DNA of 15,678 nt from CAYRHS01 sp964424125. Lineage in GTDB: Bacteria; Actinomycetota; Acidimicrobiia; IMCC26256; JAOSJL01. The notes under the pieces are model-generated. The model saw only the letters and a list, made by a program, of their open reading frames with translations, made no database searches and was not told the DNA's origin. This document shows positions 1 through 7,720 of the stretch, one piece after another. The stretch's first letter is position 1. Every line of letters begins with the position of its first letter. The stretch spans positions 1 through 15,678 of the forward strand of contig CAYRHS010000069.1 in the NCBI GenBank assembly GCA_964424125.1, written 5' to 3'. Both the position numbers and the translations under genes were made by a program.

Positions 1-696
1 CAGGTCCTGGCCGCCGCCGTGCAGGTCCAGCGTGGGACCGTGCTCGTGCATCGCCATCGCCGAACACTCGATGTGCCAACCCGGCCGGCCCACGCCGAAG
101 GGGGCACGCCACCCGGGTTCGTCGGGGGCGGACGTCTGCCAGAGGACGAAGTCCAGGGGCGCGCGCCGGCTGGGGTCGTCGGGGTTGCCGCCCCGCGCAC
201 GCGCCAGGCGGATCATCTGCTCCTCGGAGTAGTGCGAGAGCTTGCCGTACTCGGGGAAGGTCGAGACGTCGTAGTACACGGTCCCGTGCGTCAAGTACGC
301 GTGCCCGGACTCGAGCAGCTTCGCGACGAGGTGCTCGATGTGCGGGATCGCCTCGGTCGCTCGTGGCTCGGCCACGGGGGGGCGCATGTCGAGCGCCTCC
401 ATGTCGGCCCGGAAGCGGGCCAGCTCGTGATCGGCGAGCTCGAGGTAGGGAACGCCGAGCTCCTTCGCCCGCGGCAAGATCGAGTCGTCGACGTCGGTGA
501 CGTTGCGCACCATGCGGACCTCGTGGCCGAGATCCTCGAGCCGCCGTACGAGCAGGTCGTAGGCGAGATAGGTGGCAGCGTGGCCCAGGTGCGTCGAGTC
601 GTACGGCGTGATCCCGCAGACGTACAGACGGACGACCTCGGGTGGCTCGAACGGCACGATCGCACGGCGCGCCGTGTCGTAGAGGCGGAGGGTCAC
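1..696 (-). CDS. mshC: Cysteine:glucosaminyl-inositol ligase MshC (mycothiol biosynthesis), partial: C-terminus beyond window
   Basis: MshC uses ATP to join L-cysteine to glucosaminyl-inositol, the penultimate step of mycothiol synthesis in the cytosol. It is a class I cysteinyl-tRNA-synthetase paralogue. The 232 visible residues start at GTG 696 and show CGITPYDSTHLGHAATY (C27 is a zinc ligand; H36-L37-G38-H39 is the HIGH motif), then VTDVDD, RPGWHIEC (C211 is the second zinc ligand) and LDLHGGGQDL. The CGITPYD...HAATY signature separates MshC from CysS, which usually has CGPTVYD...GNARP; I infer MshC on that basis. The remaining zinc ligands and the KMSKS loop lie outside the window. The start codon overlaps the npdG stop (GTGA), so translation is probably coupled. 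The N-terminus is shorter than that of mycobacterial MshC by about 15-20 residues, and no upstream in-frame start fits. CysS is the alternative, less likely. Confidence 0.9.
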   Translation of the reverse strand, partial: MTLRLYDTARRAIVPFEPPEVVRLYVCGITPYDSTHLGHAATYLAYDLLVRRLEDLGHEVRMVRNVTDVDDSILPRAKELGVPYLELADHELARFRADMEALDMRPPVAEPRATEAIPHIEHLVAKLLESGHAYLTHGTVYYDVSTFPEYGKLSHYSEEQMIRLARARGGNPDDPSRRAPLDFVLWQTSAPDEPGWRAPFGVGRPGWHIECSAMAMHEHGPTLDLHGGGQDL

Positions 697-1349
697 GGGT
701 CGATGCCGTGGAGCCGCAAGCCCCCCCGCCCCTTGTGCCGGAGGTTCGCGGTGAGGAGGACCGCGGCAAACGCCTCGAGCCCGACGGACTTCACGAGCGA
801 TCCGCCATCGAACGCGCGGACGTGCGGCATGGAGTCGAGGAGCGCGAACACCAGGTTCCGAGCCTCGTCGTCGTCCGCGGCGACGATCACGTCGTCCTCC
901 ATGTGCGAGTCGAGGTCGGCGAACGAGGCCGCGGGGACGTGGTGGAACGCGGCCACGACGCGCGAGTCCGGCGCAGCCGCTTGAATCGCGAGCGCCACCG
1001 ACCCCTCGTCGGGAAGCACGGCCACGAACTCGTCGTCCACCTTGCTCAGATTGTTGGCCATCGAGATGACCACCTTGCCGGCAAGCGCGTCCGCGTACCG
1101 CGCGGCCGTCTCCACCGCCGCGCTCGACATCACCGCGACCACGACGACCTCGGCGTTCGCGGCCTCCTCGTTCCCCACCGGCTGAAGCGTCCCGACCCGA
1201 TCACCCCAGCGTTCCCGCAGCTCCTCGACGATCCGGGCCGCCTTCTGCGGGTCGCGCGAGCCCACGAGTACGTCGTGGCCGACGCTGGCCAGGCGGGCCG
1301 CCAGCCCCCGCCCTGCGGGCCCGGTGGCCCCGAAGATGCCGATCTGCAC
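693..1349 (-). CDS. npdG: F420:NADP oxidoreductase (NADPH-dependent F420 reductase)
   Basis: This cytosolic enzyme transfers hydride between NADPH and the deazaflavin cofactor F420. The 218-residue product opens with a Rossmann fold: GIFGATGPAGRGLAARLASV (G7, G10 and G13 form the dinucleotide loop), followed by VGSRDPQKA, where S and R after the second strand suit the NADP phosphate. VVISMANNLS and the family block VAAFHHVPAA follow in mid-protein. Length matches archaeal Fno (about 212 residues). I chose GTG 1349 because known homologues begin directly before the first beta strand. An in-frame ATG at 1382 would add 11 residues (MSRGAVCQPRD) that have no family counterpart, and neither start has a well-spaced Shine-Dalgarno (AGGGA sits only one base before the GTG). 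It lies downstream of dnaE and overlaps mshC by 4 nt. Confidence 0.88.
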   Translation of the reverse strand: MQIGIFGATGPAGRGLAARLASVGHDVLVGSRDPQKAARIVEELRERWGDRVGTLQPVGNEEAANAEVVVVAVMSSAAVETAARYADALAGKVVISMANNLSKVDDEFVAVLPDEGSVALAIQAAAPDSRVVAAFHHVPAASFADLDSHMEDDVIVAADDDEARNLVFALLDSMPHVRAFDGGSLVKSVGLEAFAAVLLTANLRHKGRGGLRLHGIDP

Positions 1350-1409
1350 GTCCCTAGGTTGGCAGACCGCCCCTCGGGACATCGGTTCCGGAGCGCCGGA
1401 CGGCGAGGA

Positions 1410-4400
1410 TCAGGCGACGATGCAGTCGGCGCCGAGCAGGATCCGCAGCTCCGCGTACAGGCCGTTCGAGGAGTCGACGAGGTAGTCGTCACCGAGCTGG
1501 AGCACGGTCGTACGCTCCCGGGCCTCGAGATGGACGTACACCGGGCTCTCCCCCGGATGTTCGGCGAGGAGCGCCCGGAGCCGCTCCACCCGATCGGGTG
1601 ACAGGCCACCGGCAGGGACCCGCAGACGGAGGGGCGGCCCTCCGTCGAAGACGAGCTCGGGGGCCTTGACCTCGGCTGCGACCAGCTTCGGCTGGTCGTC
1701 GCGGTGGTCGAGTCGTCCGCGAACGCAGACGATCTCGCCCTCGGCTTCGTCGTGCAGCAGGTGGCCGTACTCGGCCATCGTCTTCGGGAACACCATCACG
1801 TCGAGCGCGGCACCGAGATCCTCGAGCGTGAACGTCGCCATCAGGTCGCCGCGGCGCGTGTAGCGGCGATTGAGACCGGTGACGACGCCCGCCACGGTGC
1901 GCATCTCCCCCTCGCGCAACTCGCGGAGATCGTTCAACCCACAGTCGACGTGCCGGCGGAGGGAACGTTGCGCGGCGAGCATCGGATGTTCGCTCACGTA
2001 CAGACCCAGCATCTCCTTCTCGAGGGCCAGGCGCTGCTTCTTGTCGAACTCGACGTCGGGAACGGGGTCGCGCTCCACGAAGCCCGGCGCGCCGTCTTCC
2101 GGATCGGCGCCCGCCTCGCCGAAGAGGCTCATGATCCCCGCCTCGCGCTCGCGTCGACGGGCGAGGGTGTGGTCGACGATCGGCTCGAAGACGTGCAACA
2201 ACCCCTGTCGGGGGTGCCCGAGCGAGTCGAATGCTCCCGCCTTGATCAGCGACTCGATCGTCCGCTTGTTGAGCACGGACGGCTCCACCCGATCGCAGAA
2301 GTCGTAGAAGTCGACGTAGGGCCCGTTCTCCTCGCGGTCGGCGACGATGAGGGACACGAGTCCCTCGCCGACGTTGCGGACCGCCGAGAGCCCGAACCGG
2401 ATCGAGCCCTCGTGCACGGTGAAGTCGCTGGCCGACGAGTTGACGTCGGGTACGAGGACGTCGATGCCGAGCTGGCGCGCCTCGTTCAGGTACACGGCTG
2501 ACTTGTCCTTGTCGCCTTTCACGCTCGTCAACAGCGCGGCGAGGTACTCGGTTGGATGGTTCGCCTTCAGCCACGCGGTCTGGTACGCGACGTATCCGTA
2601 GCCGACGGAGTGCGACTTGTTGAACGAGTAGTCGGCGAACGGTTCGATGATGTCGAACATCTGCTCGCCGAACTCGCGCTCGTAGCCGTTGGCGGCGCAG
2701 CCTTCGACGAACTTCGACCGGTGCTGCGCGATCAGCTCGCGGATCTTCTTTCCGGTGGCCTTCCGGAGGTTGTCGGCCTCCTCGAGCGAGTAACCCGCCA
2801 GCCGCTGCGACATCCGCATGATCTGCTCTTGGTAGATGCAGAGCCCGTACGTCGGTTCGAGGATCTCTTCGAGGTCCTCGTGGTAGTAGGCGACGGGAGC
2901 GCGGCCGTTCTTGCGGTCGGCGTAGTCGGTGTGCATGTTCGCCGCCATCGGCCCCGGCCGGTAGAGGGCGACGAGTGCACAGATGTCCTCGAAGGTCGTC
3001 GGCGCCAGCGAGCGCATGAGCTGGCGCATGGGCCCGCCCTCGAGCTGGAACACGCCCACCGAGTCACCACCGCGCAGCATCTCGAAGGTCGGCTCGTCGT
3101 CGAGCGGGACGGCGTCGATGTCGGGGCGGGTCCCGGTGGTCTCCTCGATCAGGTCGAGCGCGACCTCCATGACGTCGAGGTTGCGCAGGCCGAGGAAGTC
3201 CATCTTGAGGAGGCCCAAGTCCTCGATGCCGTGCATCTCGTACTGCGTGACGATCGGGGCGTCGGCAACGTCGCCACCCGGTTCGGGCTTTCGCTGGATC
3301 GGGACGTACTCCGTCAGCGGGTCGCGCGTGATGACGACGGCCGCCGCATGGATACCGTCCTGGCGCCGCATCCCCTCGAGTCCACGAGCGACGTCCACCA
3401 CGCGACGTGCGTCGGGGTCGGAGTCGTAGAGCTCGCGCAGCTCGGCGGCCATCTTGTAGCCGTCCTCGTGCTTCTCGTCGCGCTCGAGGCATGCCGCCAA
3501 CGGTGTGTCCCGCCCCATGATGAGTCGAGGCATGAGCTTGGCGATCCGGTCGCCGACCGCGTAGGGGTAGCCCAGCACGCGTGCGGCGTCACGGACCGCA
3601 GCTCGGGCCTTGATGGTGGAGAACGTCACGATCTGCGCCACGCGGTCGTCCCCGTAGCGCTGCGCGGCGTAGCGGATCAGCTCGCCTCGGTAGCGGCTGT
3701 CGAAGTCCATGTCGATGTCGGGCATCTGCTTGCGGCCCGGGTTGAGGAAGCGCTCGAAGAGCAGGTCGTAGCGGATCGGGTCGATAGCGACGATGCCGAG
3801 GCAGTAGGCGACGCACGACCCCGCCGCGCTCCCGCGCCCGGGCCCGACCCGGATCCCCCGGCTCCGGGCGTAGCGAACGAGGTCCCAGACCACGAGGAAG
3901 TAGGCCGAGAAACCCATGGTGCCGATGACGTCCAGCTCGTAGTCGATGCGCTCGCCGACCTCGGGTGGAACCGTGCCTCCGTAGCGCTCCCGCGCACCCT
4001 CGAGCGCGAGCTCGCGCAGGTACGAATCCTCGTCGTGACCCTCGGGGACGGGAAAGGCAGGGAGCACCGCACGACCGAACTCGATGTCGACGTCGGCGCG
4101 CTCGGCGACCCAGAGCGTGTTGTCGCACGCATCAGGGTGGTCGGCGAAGAGCGTGCGCATCTCGTCGGCCGACTTCAGGTAGAACTCCTCGGCGTCGAAC
4201 TTGAAGCGCTTCGGGTCGTCCATCGTCGAGCCGGTCTGGACGCAGAGCAGCGCGTCGTGGGCTTCCGCGTGCTCCTTGTGGGTGTAGTGGCTGTCGTTCG
4301 TCGCGAGGAGGGGCGCGTCGAGACGACGCGCGAGCGCCACGAGCTGCGGATTCACCTCGCGGTCCTCGGGCATCCCGTGGTCCTGGAGCTCGACGAAGAA

Positions 4401-4919
4401 GTTGTCGCGCCCGAAGATCGACTGGAACCGGGCCGCTGCTTCCTCGGCGGCGCGCGGTTGGTGCCGCTGCAGGAGCTGGCAGACCAGACCACCGAGGCAA
4501 CCCGAGGTCGCGACCAGCCCGTCGTGGTGCCGCTCGAGCAGGTCCCAGTCGGCGCGGGGCTTGTAATAGAAGCCGTCGAGGTAGGCGCGAGACGAGATCT
4601 GGATCAGGTTGCGGTAGCCGACGTTCGACTCCGCGAGCAGGGTCAGGTGGAAGATGTCGTGCTCGGCTCGCTTCGGTCGCTCGTGACGGGGCGTGGTGAC
4701 GAAGTACGCCTCGGTCCCGATGACGGGATTGAGCCCGGCCTCGCGGGCCGACCGGTAGAAGTCGAGGACGCCGTACATGTTCCCGTGATCGGTGATCCCG
4801 ATCGCGGGCTGGCCGTCGGCCGCCGCGGCGGCGACCACCTCACCGATGCGGGAGGCTCCGTCGAGCATCGAGTACTCGGTGTGGAGATGGAGATGGGCGA
4901 ACGAGCGCTTCCCCGTCAC
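1410..4919 (-). CDS. dnaE: DNA polymerase III alpha subunit (DnaE1 type, active-looking PHP exonuclease domain)
   Basis: This is the replicative DNA polymerase catalytic subunit, about 1169 residues, close to mycobacterial DnaE1. Domain order: PHP (1-~280), with all nine metal ligands of proofreading DnaE1 enzymes visible (H11, H13, D20, H45, E70, H91, C141, D209, H211); then palm, with GPGRGSAAGS, PDIDMDFD (D403, D405) and KMDFLGLRNL (D574) giving the catalytic aspartate triad; then fingers, a beta-binding/HhH region, a clamp-motif-like IMSLFG near residue 930, an OB-fold (VAGVVTGLNRRYTRRGD) and a C-terminal tail. I chose GTG 4919 (VTGKRSFAHLHLHTEYS): GAGGGGG lies about 10 nt upstream, and mycobacterial DnaE1 begins a similar distance before F-x-HLHxH. 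ATG 4946 (9 residues longer) is possible; the TTG at 5003 is unlikely. No intein or frameshift is seen. Confidence 0.97.
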   Translation of the reverse strand: MTGKRSFAHLHLHTEYSMLDGASRIGEVVAAAAADGQPAIGITDHGNMYGVLDFYRSAREAGLNPVIGTEAYFVTTPRHERPKRAEHDIFHLTLLAESNVGYRNLIQISSRAYLDGFYYKPRADWDLLERHHDGLVATSGCLGGLVCQLLQRHQPRAAEEAAARFQSIFGRDNFFVELQDHGMPEDREVNPQLVALARRLDAPLLATNDSHYTHKEHAEAHDALLCVQTGSTMDDPKRFKFDAEEFYLKSADEMRTLFADHPDACDNTLWVAERADVDIEFGRAVLPAFPVPEGHDEDSYLRELALEGARERYGGTVPPEVGERIDYELDVIGTMGFSAYFLVVWDLVRYARSRGIRVGPGRGSAAGSCVAYCLGIVAIDPIRYDLLFERFLNPGRKQMPDIDMDFDSRYRGELIRYAAQRYGDDRVAQIVTFSTIKARAAVRDAARVLGYPYAVGDRIAKLMPRLIMGRDTPLAACLERDEKHEDGYKMAAELRELYDSDPDARRVVDVARGLEGMRRQDGIHAAAVVITRDPLTEYVPIQRKPEPGGDVADAPIVTQYEMHGIEDLGLLKMDFLGLRNLDVMEVALDLIEETTGTRPDIDAVPLDDEPTFEMLRGGDSVGVFQLEGGPMRQLMRSLAPTTFEDICALVALYRPGPMAANMHTDYADRKNGRAPVAYYHEDLEEILEPTYGLCIYQEQIMRMSQRLAGYSLEEADNLRKATGKKIRELIAQHRSKFVEGCAANGYEREFGEQMFDIIEPFADYSFNKSHSVGYGYVAYQTAWLKANHPTEYLAALLTSVKGDKDKSAVYLNEARQLGIDVLVPDVNSSASDFTVHEGSIRFGLSAVRNVGEGLVSLIVADREENGPYVDFYDFCDRVEPSVLNKRTIESLIKAGAFDSLGHPRQGLLHVFEPIVDHTLARRREREAGIMSLFGEAGADPEDGAPGFVERDPVPDVEFDKKQRLALEKEMLGLYVSEHPMLAAQRSLRRHVDCGLNDLRELREGEMRTVAGVVTGLNRRYTRRGDLMATFTLEDLGAALDVMVFPKTMAEYGHLLHDEAEGEIVCVRGRLDHRDDQPKLVAAEVKAPELVFDGGPPLRLRVPAGGLSPDRVERLRALLAEHPGESPVYVHLEARERTTVLQLGDDYLVDSSNGLYAELRILLGADCIVA

Positions 4920-5045
4920 CGCCGTGTCACCCCCTCGGCTCCTCATGTTCCCGTGTCCCCGGGGCCTCCCGGCCAACCCCTTCGGCCACAGGGGCGTCCA
5001 CAACCATCCCCAGAGGGCGCCCCGGTTTCCACCGCGCCGCCGGGC

Positions 5046-5068
5046 TCATCCACAGCACCTGTGGATGA
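5046..5068. promoter_or_regulatory. Perfect 10-bp inverted repeat resembling paired head-to-head DnaA boxes, upstream of dnaE
   Basis: The arms TCATCCACAG (5046-5055) and CTGTGGATGA (5059-5068) are exact reverse complements around the loop CAC. Each arm holds TCATCCACA, one mismatch from the DnaA box TTATCCACA. More CCACA-type 9-mers lie nearby (GCGTCCACA at 4994-5002). The repeat abuts a candidate -10 element, so a bound protein would cover the inferred dnaE transcription start. There is no T-tract, so it does not look like an intrinsic terminator. Binding by DnaA is inference. Confidence 0.5.
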
Positions 5069-5096
5069 ATTACATCGATGCAACTCCCGGCGTCGA
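5069..5096 (-). promoter_or_regulatory. Candidate dnaE promoter
   Basis: On the minus strand a TGTAAT -10 hexamer (5074-5069) follows a weak -35 TCGACG (5096-5091) with a 16-bp spacer. It is the only AT-richer patch in the gap between the phosphodiesterase stop (5158) and dnaE. It would give a leader of roughly 140 nt whose first bases are the DnaA-box-like repeat. The -35 match is only 4 of 6, so this is a tentative call. Confidence 0.35.
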
Positions 5097-5157
5097 CCAT
5101 AGGACGGGCGCCCGCACGGGGCAAGCGTTCCGGTCACCGGAGAACGGGTCGTCGGGC

Positions 5158-6258
5158 TCAGCTCGGCCCGGCCGTACCGCGGGCGGCGAGGAGCGGGACC
5201 TGCATCTCGTCCGCGGTCAAGCTGGCGTGGCCGGCCACGAGCTGGGCCTCGTGCGGCAGCGCCGGATCGAGGAACGCGACGGGCTCGTGCGCGGCGAGCA
5301 CGACGTCACCGAGCCGGCGGCGGGTCGGGCGAGCGACGTCGTCACCGAGCCAGCCCTCCTCGAGGAGCTGTTCGCGTTCGAGGACCCAGGCGACGTGCCC
5401 GAAGGACTCGCGGGCGGCAGCACCCAGCTCGGCCGCGGCACCGGGCCTCGCGTGCAGGTACCGGAAGCGCCCGTCACCCGAGCACATCGCGACCAGGCTG
5501 CCGACGTCGCCCAGCTCGACCCAGCCACTCCTGCCGAAGTGGACTTGACCGTGATCGGACGTGACCATCACCGCGACGTCGGCGGGAAGCGCGCTCACGA
5601 GATCGCCGATGAGGCGATCCGTGGCCCGGAGCTCGGCGGCGAAGTAGGCGTCGTGGAGCCCGAACTCGTGGGCCACCGAGTCGACGCCCGGGTAGTACGC
5701 GTACACGAGGCGCTCGCCCTCCCCGACGAGACGGCGGCAGTGCTCCACGAGCGTCGAGGTCGCCGACCAACCGACGAAGCGCGTGCCCCGCAGGTGTGCA
5801 GACGTGAAGCCGGTCGTCCGGAACTCGCGCTTGGTCACCACGGGAACGGGGCGGCCCAGGAACGCGTCGTGGCGCTGGATGTCGAAGGGGTCGGGCGGGG
5901 GGTGGCCGTCCTCGTAGCGCCACCGGAGCACGTTGAGCACACGACCGTCGATCCGCATCCGAAAGCCCGTGATCCCGTGCTGCGAGGGGGTGAGGCCGGT
6001 GACGAGCGATGTGAGCGCGGCCGAGGTGGTCGCGGGGGTGACGGTCGTGATCGCCCGGCCCGCCATCGCGGAGAACGCCGGCAAGGCGCTGCGATGTGAG
6101 TCGATGGCGTTGCTCCCCAGCCCGTCGAGCACGAGGAGCACGACCGCGCGGGCGTCACGCACGGGCTCGGGGAACCAGGCCGGCGTCCATCCGCTCACGA
6201 GTGCCGGGACGACGCTGCACACGGAAGCGCCGTTGTACTCGGCCCGAACTGGATCCAC
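5158..6258 (-). CDS. Alkaline-phosphatase-superfamily protein (type I phosphodiesterase / nucleotide pyrophosphatase family)
   Basis: This 366-residue protein is probably a zinc-dependent hydrolase of phosphodiester or pyrophosphate bonds; its substrate cannot be read from sequence. Superfamily metal sites appear in order: VLLVLDGLGSN (D45), TVTPATTSAALTSLVTGLTP with the likely nucleophilic threonine at T77 or T78, SQHGITGF, YYPGVDSVAHEFG (D and H ligands), VMVTSDHGQ (D-H pair) and GHASLTADEMQVPLLA (last H). There is no signal peptide or membrane segment, so it should be cytosolic, unlike most secreted family members. The start is GTG 6258; the Shine-Dalgarno is weak (GTGAG). It lies alone between dnaE (238 bp downstream) and the divergent Rrf2 gene (89 bp). 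Similar genes often sit near actinobacterial core genes without assigned function. Confidence 0.85.
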   Translation of the reverse strand: MDPVRAEYNGASVCSVVPALVSGWTPAWFPEPVRDARAVVLLVLDGLGSNAIDSHRSALPAFSAMAGRAITTVTPATTSAALTSLVTGLTPSQHGITGFRMRIDGRVLNVLRWRYEDGHPPPDPFDIQRHDAFLGRPVPVVTKREFRTTGFTSAHLRGTRFVGWSATSTLVEHCRRLVGEGERLVYAYYPGVDSVAHEFGLHDAYFAAELRATDRLIGDLVSALPADVAVMVTSDHGQVHFGRSGWVELGDVGSLVAMCSGDGRFRYLHARPGAAAELGAAARESFGHVAWVLEREQLLEEGWLGDDVARPTRRRLGDVVLAAHEPVAFLDPALPHEAQLVAGHASLTADEMQVPLLAARGTAGPS

Positions 6259-6278
6259 GGGCTCACGCTACCGGGGCG

Positions 6279-6300
6279 ACCGTCCCCGGGGCGTGACGGT
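6279..6300. promoter_or_regulatory. Inverted repeat in the divergent phosphodiesterase/Rrf2 promoter gap (possible operator)
   Basis: ACCGTC (6279-6284) and GACGGT (6295-6300) form a dyad separated by 10 bp, ending 47 bp before the Rrf2 start and about 20 bp upstream of the divergent phosphodiesterase start. Dimeric Rrf2 regulators bind dyads of about this size. The gap is GC-rich and short dyads arise by chance, so this is only a candidate. Confidence 0.25.
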
Positions 6301-6347
6301 TCCGGTGGGAGCCCCGCGGACGGGAACGGGCGTGCGACCATGGACCC

Positions 6348-6770
6348 ATGAAGGTCTCGACCCGGGGTGACTACGCCGCCCGGGCGCTGCTGTCGCTGGC
6401 GCTCCACGAGGACGAGCGCCCGACGTCGGTCAAGGAGATCGCCGAGCGCACCGATCTCCCGCAGCCCTACCTGGAGCAGATCCTGCTCACGGTGAAAGGT
6501 GCCGGCCTCGTCCGTTCCAAGCGCGGCGTCGGCGGCGGGTACGTGCTCGCCCGGCCTCCGGAGGAGATCACGCTGGCCGAGATCCTGGCCGCGGTCGACG
6601 GGCCGCTCACCGAGACGATCGAGTCCCACGACCACTGCGAGGGCCACTGCATGCTCCAGGAGGTCTGGGTCGGCGTCTCCGAAGAAATGCGCAAGCTCCT
6701 CGAGGGTTACACGCTCGCCGACCTCGTGGAGCGGACGCGGGTCGGACACCGCCAGGCCGCGGAGGCCTGA
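6348..6770 (+). CDS. Rrf2-family transcriptional regulator with two cysteines in the cluster-binding loop
   Basis: This 140-residue protein has the Rrf2 winged-helix fold: MKVSTRGDYAARALLSLA helix 1, SVKEIAERTDLPQPYLEQIL as the helix-turn-helix, GLVRSKRGVGGGYVLARPP as the wing, then ITLAEILAAVDGPL and the dimer helix. Rrf2 proteins such as IscR, NsrR and RsrR sense Fe-S status, NO or redox through an Fe-S cluster. Here the sensing loop is H94-D-H96-C97-E-G-H100-C101, giving two cysteines and three histidines instead of the three spaced cysteines of IscR/NsrR. D8, which ligates the NsrR cluster, is present. Whether it holds a cluster is unknown. The ATG at 6348 has no clear Shine-Dalgarno. It is divergent from the phosphodiesterase and convergent with rluD (11-bp gap), with no iscS or suf genes adjacent, so its target cannot be deduced. 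Confidence 0.9.
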   Translation: MKVSTRGDYAARALLSLALHEDERPTSVKEIAERTDLPQPYLEQILLTVKGAGLVRSKRGVGGGYVLARPPEEITLAEILAAVDGPLTETIESHDHCEGHCMLQEVWVGVSEEMRKLLEGYTLADLVERTRVGHRQAAEA

Positions 6771-6781
6771 ACCCCGTCAGC

Positions 6782-7720
6782 TCACTCGGAGGACGACCGT
6801 CGGAGCTCCTCCAGCGTCGCCGCGAGGTCCGCGGGGAGCGGCTCCTCGAAGTGCATCGCGCGACCGTTCACGGGATGCGAGAACGCGAGCGCCGATGCGT
6901 GCAAGAACGGTCGGGCGAGCGGGAGCGGATCGCGGCGTCCCCCGTACGAACCGTCGCCCACGATGGGATGCGCGATCGCCGCGAGGTGGACCCGTATCTG
7001 GTGCGGGCGGCCAGTCTAGAGCTCGCATCCGAGCAGTGCCACCTCCGGCTCGTCGAACGTCTCGAGGACCTCGTAGCGGGTTCGCGCCTCCTTCCCCGCT
7101 TCGCGGACCGTCATCCGGGTGCGCTGCCGCGGCGACCGGCCGATCGGGGCGTCGATGACCCCGCGGGGCGTGTCCGGCCGACCCCAGACCAGGGCCGTGT
7201 AGCGCCGCTCCACCTCGCGCGCCGCGATGGCCCGTTCCAGCACTTCCCGGGCTCGTTCGGAACGAGCGACGACCATCAGCCCGGAGGTGTCGCGATCGAG
7301 CCGATGGACGATCCCGGGGCGTTGCGGATCGTTTCCGACCCGTGCGATCTCAGGGAAGCGATCGAGGAGCCCGTGGACCAGCGTGCCGTGTTCGTGGCCT
7401 GCGCCCGGGTGCACGACCATTCCCGCCGGCTTCGCCACCACGACGACGTCGGGGTCCTCGTATCGGACCGCGAGCGACATCGGCTCCGCTCGCGGCTGCG
7501 CGACCGGGCGTGCCCGCGTCGTGGCGTCGACGACCGCGCCTTCGGACACCCGGAAGCTCTTGGCCACGGCTCGACCGTCGACGGTCACGGCACCGCTGCT
7601 CACCATGGTCGCGGCTTCGGTTCGCGGGAGGTCGAGCAAGACGGCAATCACACGATCGATCCGCTGACCGGCAAGCGTCGACGGGACCGAGAACCGACCG
7701 GTGACCGAGTCCTCCGTCAC
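6782..7720 (-). pseudogene. rluD: 23S rRNA pseudouridine synthase RluD family, interrupted by an in-frame TAG
   Basis: RluD-type enzymes isomerise uridines in helix 69 of 23S rRNA. The frame starts at GTG 7720, overlapping the lspA stop (GTGA). It encodes an S4 domain (residues ~18-65), then VVVAKPAGMVVHPG, and HRLDRDTSGLMVVAR with catalytic D142. At 7018-7016 a TAG follows LLGCEL. The same frame then continues without disruption for 77 codons through TGRPHQIRVHLAAIAHP, GDGSYGG and PFLHASALAFSHP to TGA 6784-6782. Those are the conserved C-terminal family motifs, and homologues have a sense codon, usually Glu, at the TAG. The full frame would be 312 residues; the stopped product is 234 and lacks part of the RNA-binding core. 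A GAG-to-TAG substitution explains it. It may be a recent pseudogene, a sequencing or assembly error, or readthrough. No plausible restart codon lies just after the stop. Confidence 0.88.

Noticed and set aside
1..696. Cysteinyl-tRNA synthetase CysS
   Set aside because: The active-site stretch CGITPYDSTHLGHAATY and the RPGWHIEC context are those of MshC. CysS would normally read CGPTVYD and GNARP.
5046..5068. Intrinsic terminator after the phosphodiesterase gene
   Set aside because: The stem is perfect, but it has a 3-nt loop, is not followed by a T-tract on either strand, and lies over 80 bp beyond the stop codon.
2556..5102. 848-codon open frame on the plus strand, antisense to dnaE
   Set aside because: Its translation is low-complexity R/V/E/D-rich with no family motif, and it mirrors the codon bias of dnaE. 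Long antisense frames are expected in GC-rich genes.
7016..7018. TAG recoded as a sense codon genome-wide
   Set aside because: The dksA-like gene ends naturally at TAG (8209-8207) right after the conserved CFDC finger, so TAG is used as a stop here.
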